Shown one piece after another: positions 61,069 to 61,404 of a DNA stretch of 61,404 nt. Each line of letters starts with the position of its first letter. Position 1 is the stretch's first letter. The stretch covers positions 1 through 61,404 of the forward strand of contig NZ_LMIW01000013.1 of assembly GCF_001429185.1 (NCBI RefSeq), given 5' to 3'. A program made the position numbers and the translations under genes. Below the pieces are notes generated by a model, which searched no databases, had not been told where the DNA came from, and saw nothing but the letters and a program-made list of their open reading frames with translations. This stretch comes from Terrabacter sp. Root85. Its GTDB lineage: Bacteria > Actinomycetota > Actinomycetes > Actinomycetales > Dermatophilaceae.

Positions 61069-61404
61069 GTGCCGTACACGCCGTCACCGGTGGAGTCCTC
61101 CGGTGTGCCGGCGGGTGGGTGCTGGACGACTCTGCGGGTCGCGTGGACGGGCGATCGCCGCCGTCTGGCCCGGTCCCTGGAGCCGGTGCTGGAGCGCTGG
61201 CGCGCGGATGCCGCACTCACCTGTGTTCCCGGTGCTGCGGTGGCCTGCGGGACGGGGCGCACCGGTGATGCTGCCCGGGTGACGGCCGGTGAGCGTGCGG
61301 CTGCAGCGGTGGCGTTGGAGGGGTTGGCGCGGGCCGGGGAGCGGGTGCTGGCCGAGATCGAGGCGCTCGAGGTCGCCAAGGCGCGCCTCGAGGCCGACCT
61401 GCTC
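61069..61404 (+). CDS. N-terminal part of a DUF222/13E12-like (HNH endonuclease) protein
   Basis: An open frame of 112 codons runs off the window edge. The GTG at 61069 is preceded by aggaggctcacc, an excellent ribosome binding site. The protein begins VPYTPSPVESSGVPAGG and continues as an Ala/Arg/Leu-rich helix (EVAKARLEADLL at the edge), which resembles the N-terminal DUF222 region of actinobacterial HNH endonuclease/13E12-repeat proteins. In M. tuberculosis several 13E12 genes are LexA-regulated, and a LexA box stands upstream here too. The HNH motif, if any, lies outside the window, so the family call is tentative. Confidence 0.6.
   Translation, partial: MPYTPSPVESSGVPAGGCWTTLRVAWTGDRRRLARSLEPVLERWRADAALTCVPGAAVACGTGRTGDAARVTAGERAAAAVALEGLARAGERVLAEIEALEVAKARLEADLL

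Overview
The window is a GC-rich chromosomal segment from an actinomycete, most likely one of the Micrococcales and perhaps an Intrasporangiaceae relative (the family is inference). Supporting signs are the many GTG starts, an acyl-CoA carboxylase epsilon subunit, an Rv1264-type adenylate cyclase, an LpdA-type flavoprotein, a SAM-IV riboswitch, a LexA box of the actinobacterial type, and a -10 hexamer 6 to 9 nt upstream of at least 17 start codons, which points to widespread leaderless transcription.

Layout. 1-142: 3' end of a 5S rRNA and its terminator. 260-11572: nucleoside salvage and breakdown: cupin and adenosine deaminase on the plus strand; then deoC, two aldehyde dehydrogenases (one short and lacking catalytic residues), a uridine kinase-like gene and a racemase on the minus strand; then purine nucleoside phosphorylase with a phosphohexomutase; and lpdA. 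Together these can turn purine (deoxy)nucleosides into base plus sugar phosphate and then glyceraldehyde 3-phosphate plus acetaldehyde, which is oxidised. 11664-19833: small membrane protein, MT0933-type antitoxin-like protein, biotin carboxylase/BCCP (accA), aldo/keto reductase, kynA, an HTH regulator with a cysteine-rich tail, a set of repeated hairpins, sufE, sulfurtransferase, and a MerR regulator with a clear operator. 19919-33644: acyl-CoA dehydrogenase plus carboxyltransferase, PIG-V-like membrane protein, maf, a secreted Ig-repeat protein, DUF885 hydrolase, PASTA kinase, carboxylase epsilon and beta subunits, and divergent birA. 33652-42225: adenylate cyclase, enoyl-CoA hydratase, two-component system, GtrA protein, purK-purE, alpha/beta hydrolase, CoA-binding protein, and an LLM oxidoreductase.

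42312-54257 is the most striking part: two divergent operons, nearly all genes overlapping by 4 bp, encoding a complete set of homologues for CMP-legionaminic acid (nonulosonic acid) synthesis of the Campylobacter GDP-linked type (PtmA, PtmB/LegF, PtmF; then flippase, transferase-like protein, LegH/PglD-like acetyltransferase, LegI, LegG, CBS-PtmE, LegB, LegC). This suggests a sialic-acid-like surface glycan in a Gram-positive cell.

54320-61404: Na+/H+ antiporter fused to a UBP zinc finger, recQ, an S66 peptidase whose start lies inside an 18-bp inverted repeat, metY under a SAM-IV riboswitch, and the 5' end of a DUF222/13E12-like gene behind a LexA box. No tRNA, prophage, insertion sequence or CRISPR array was seen.
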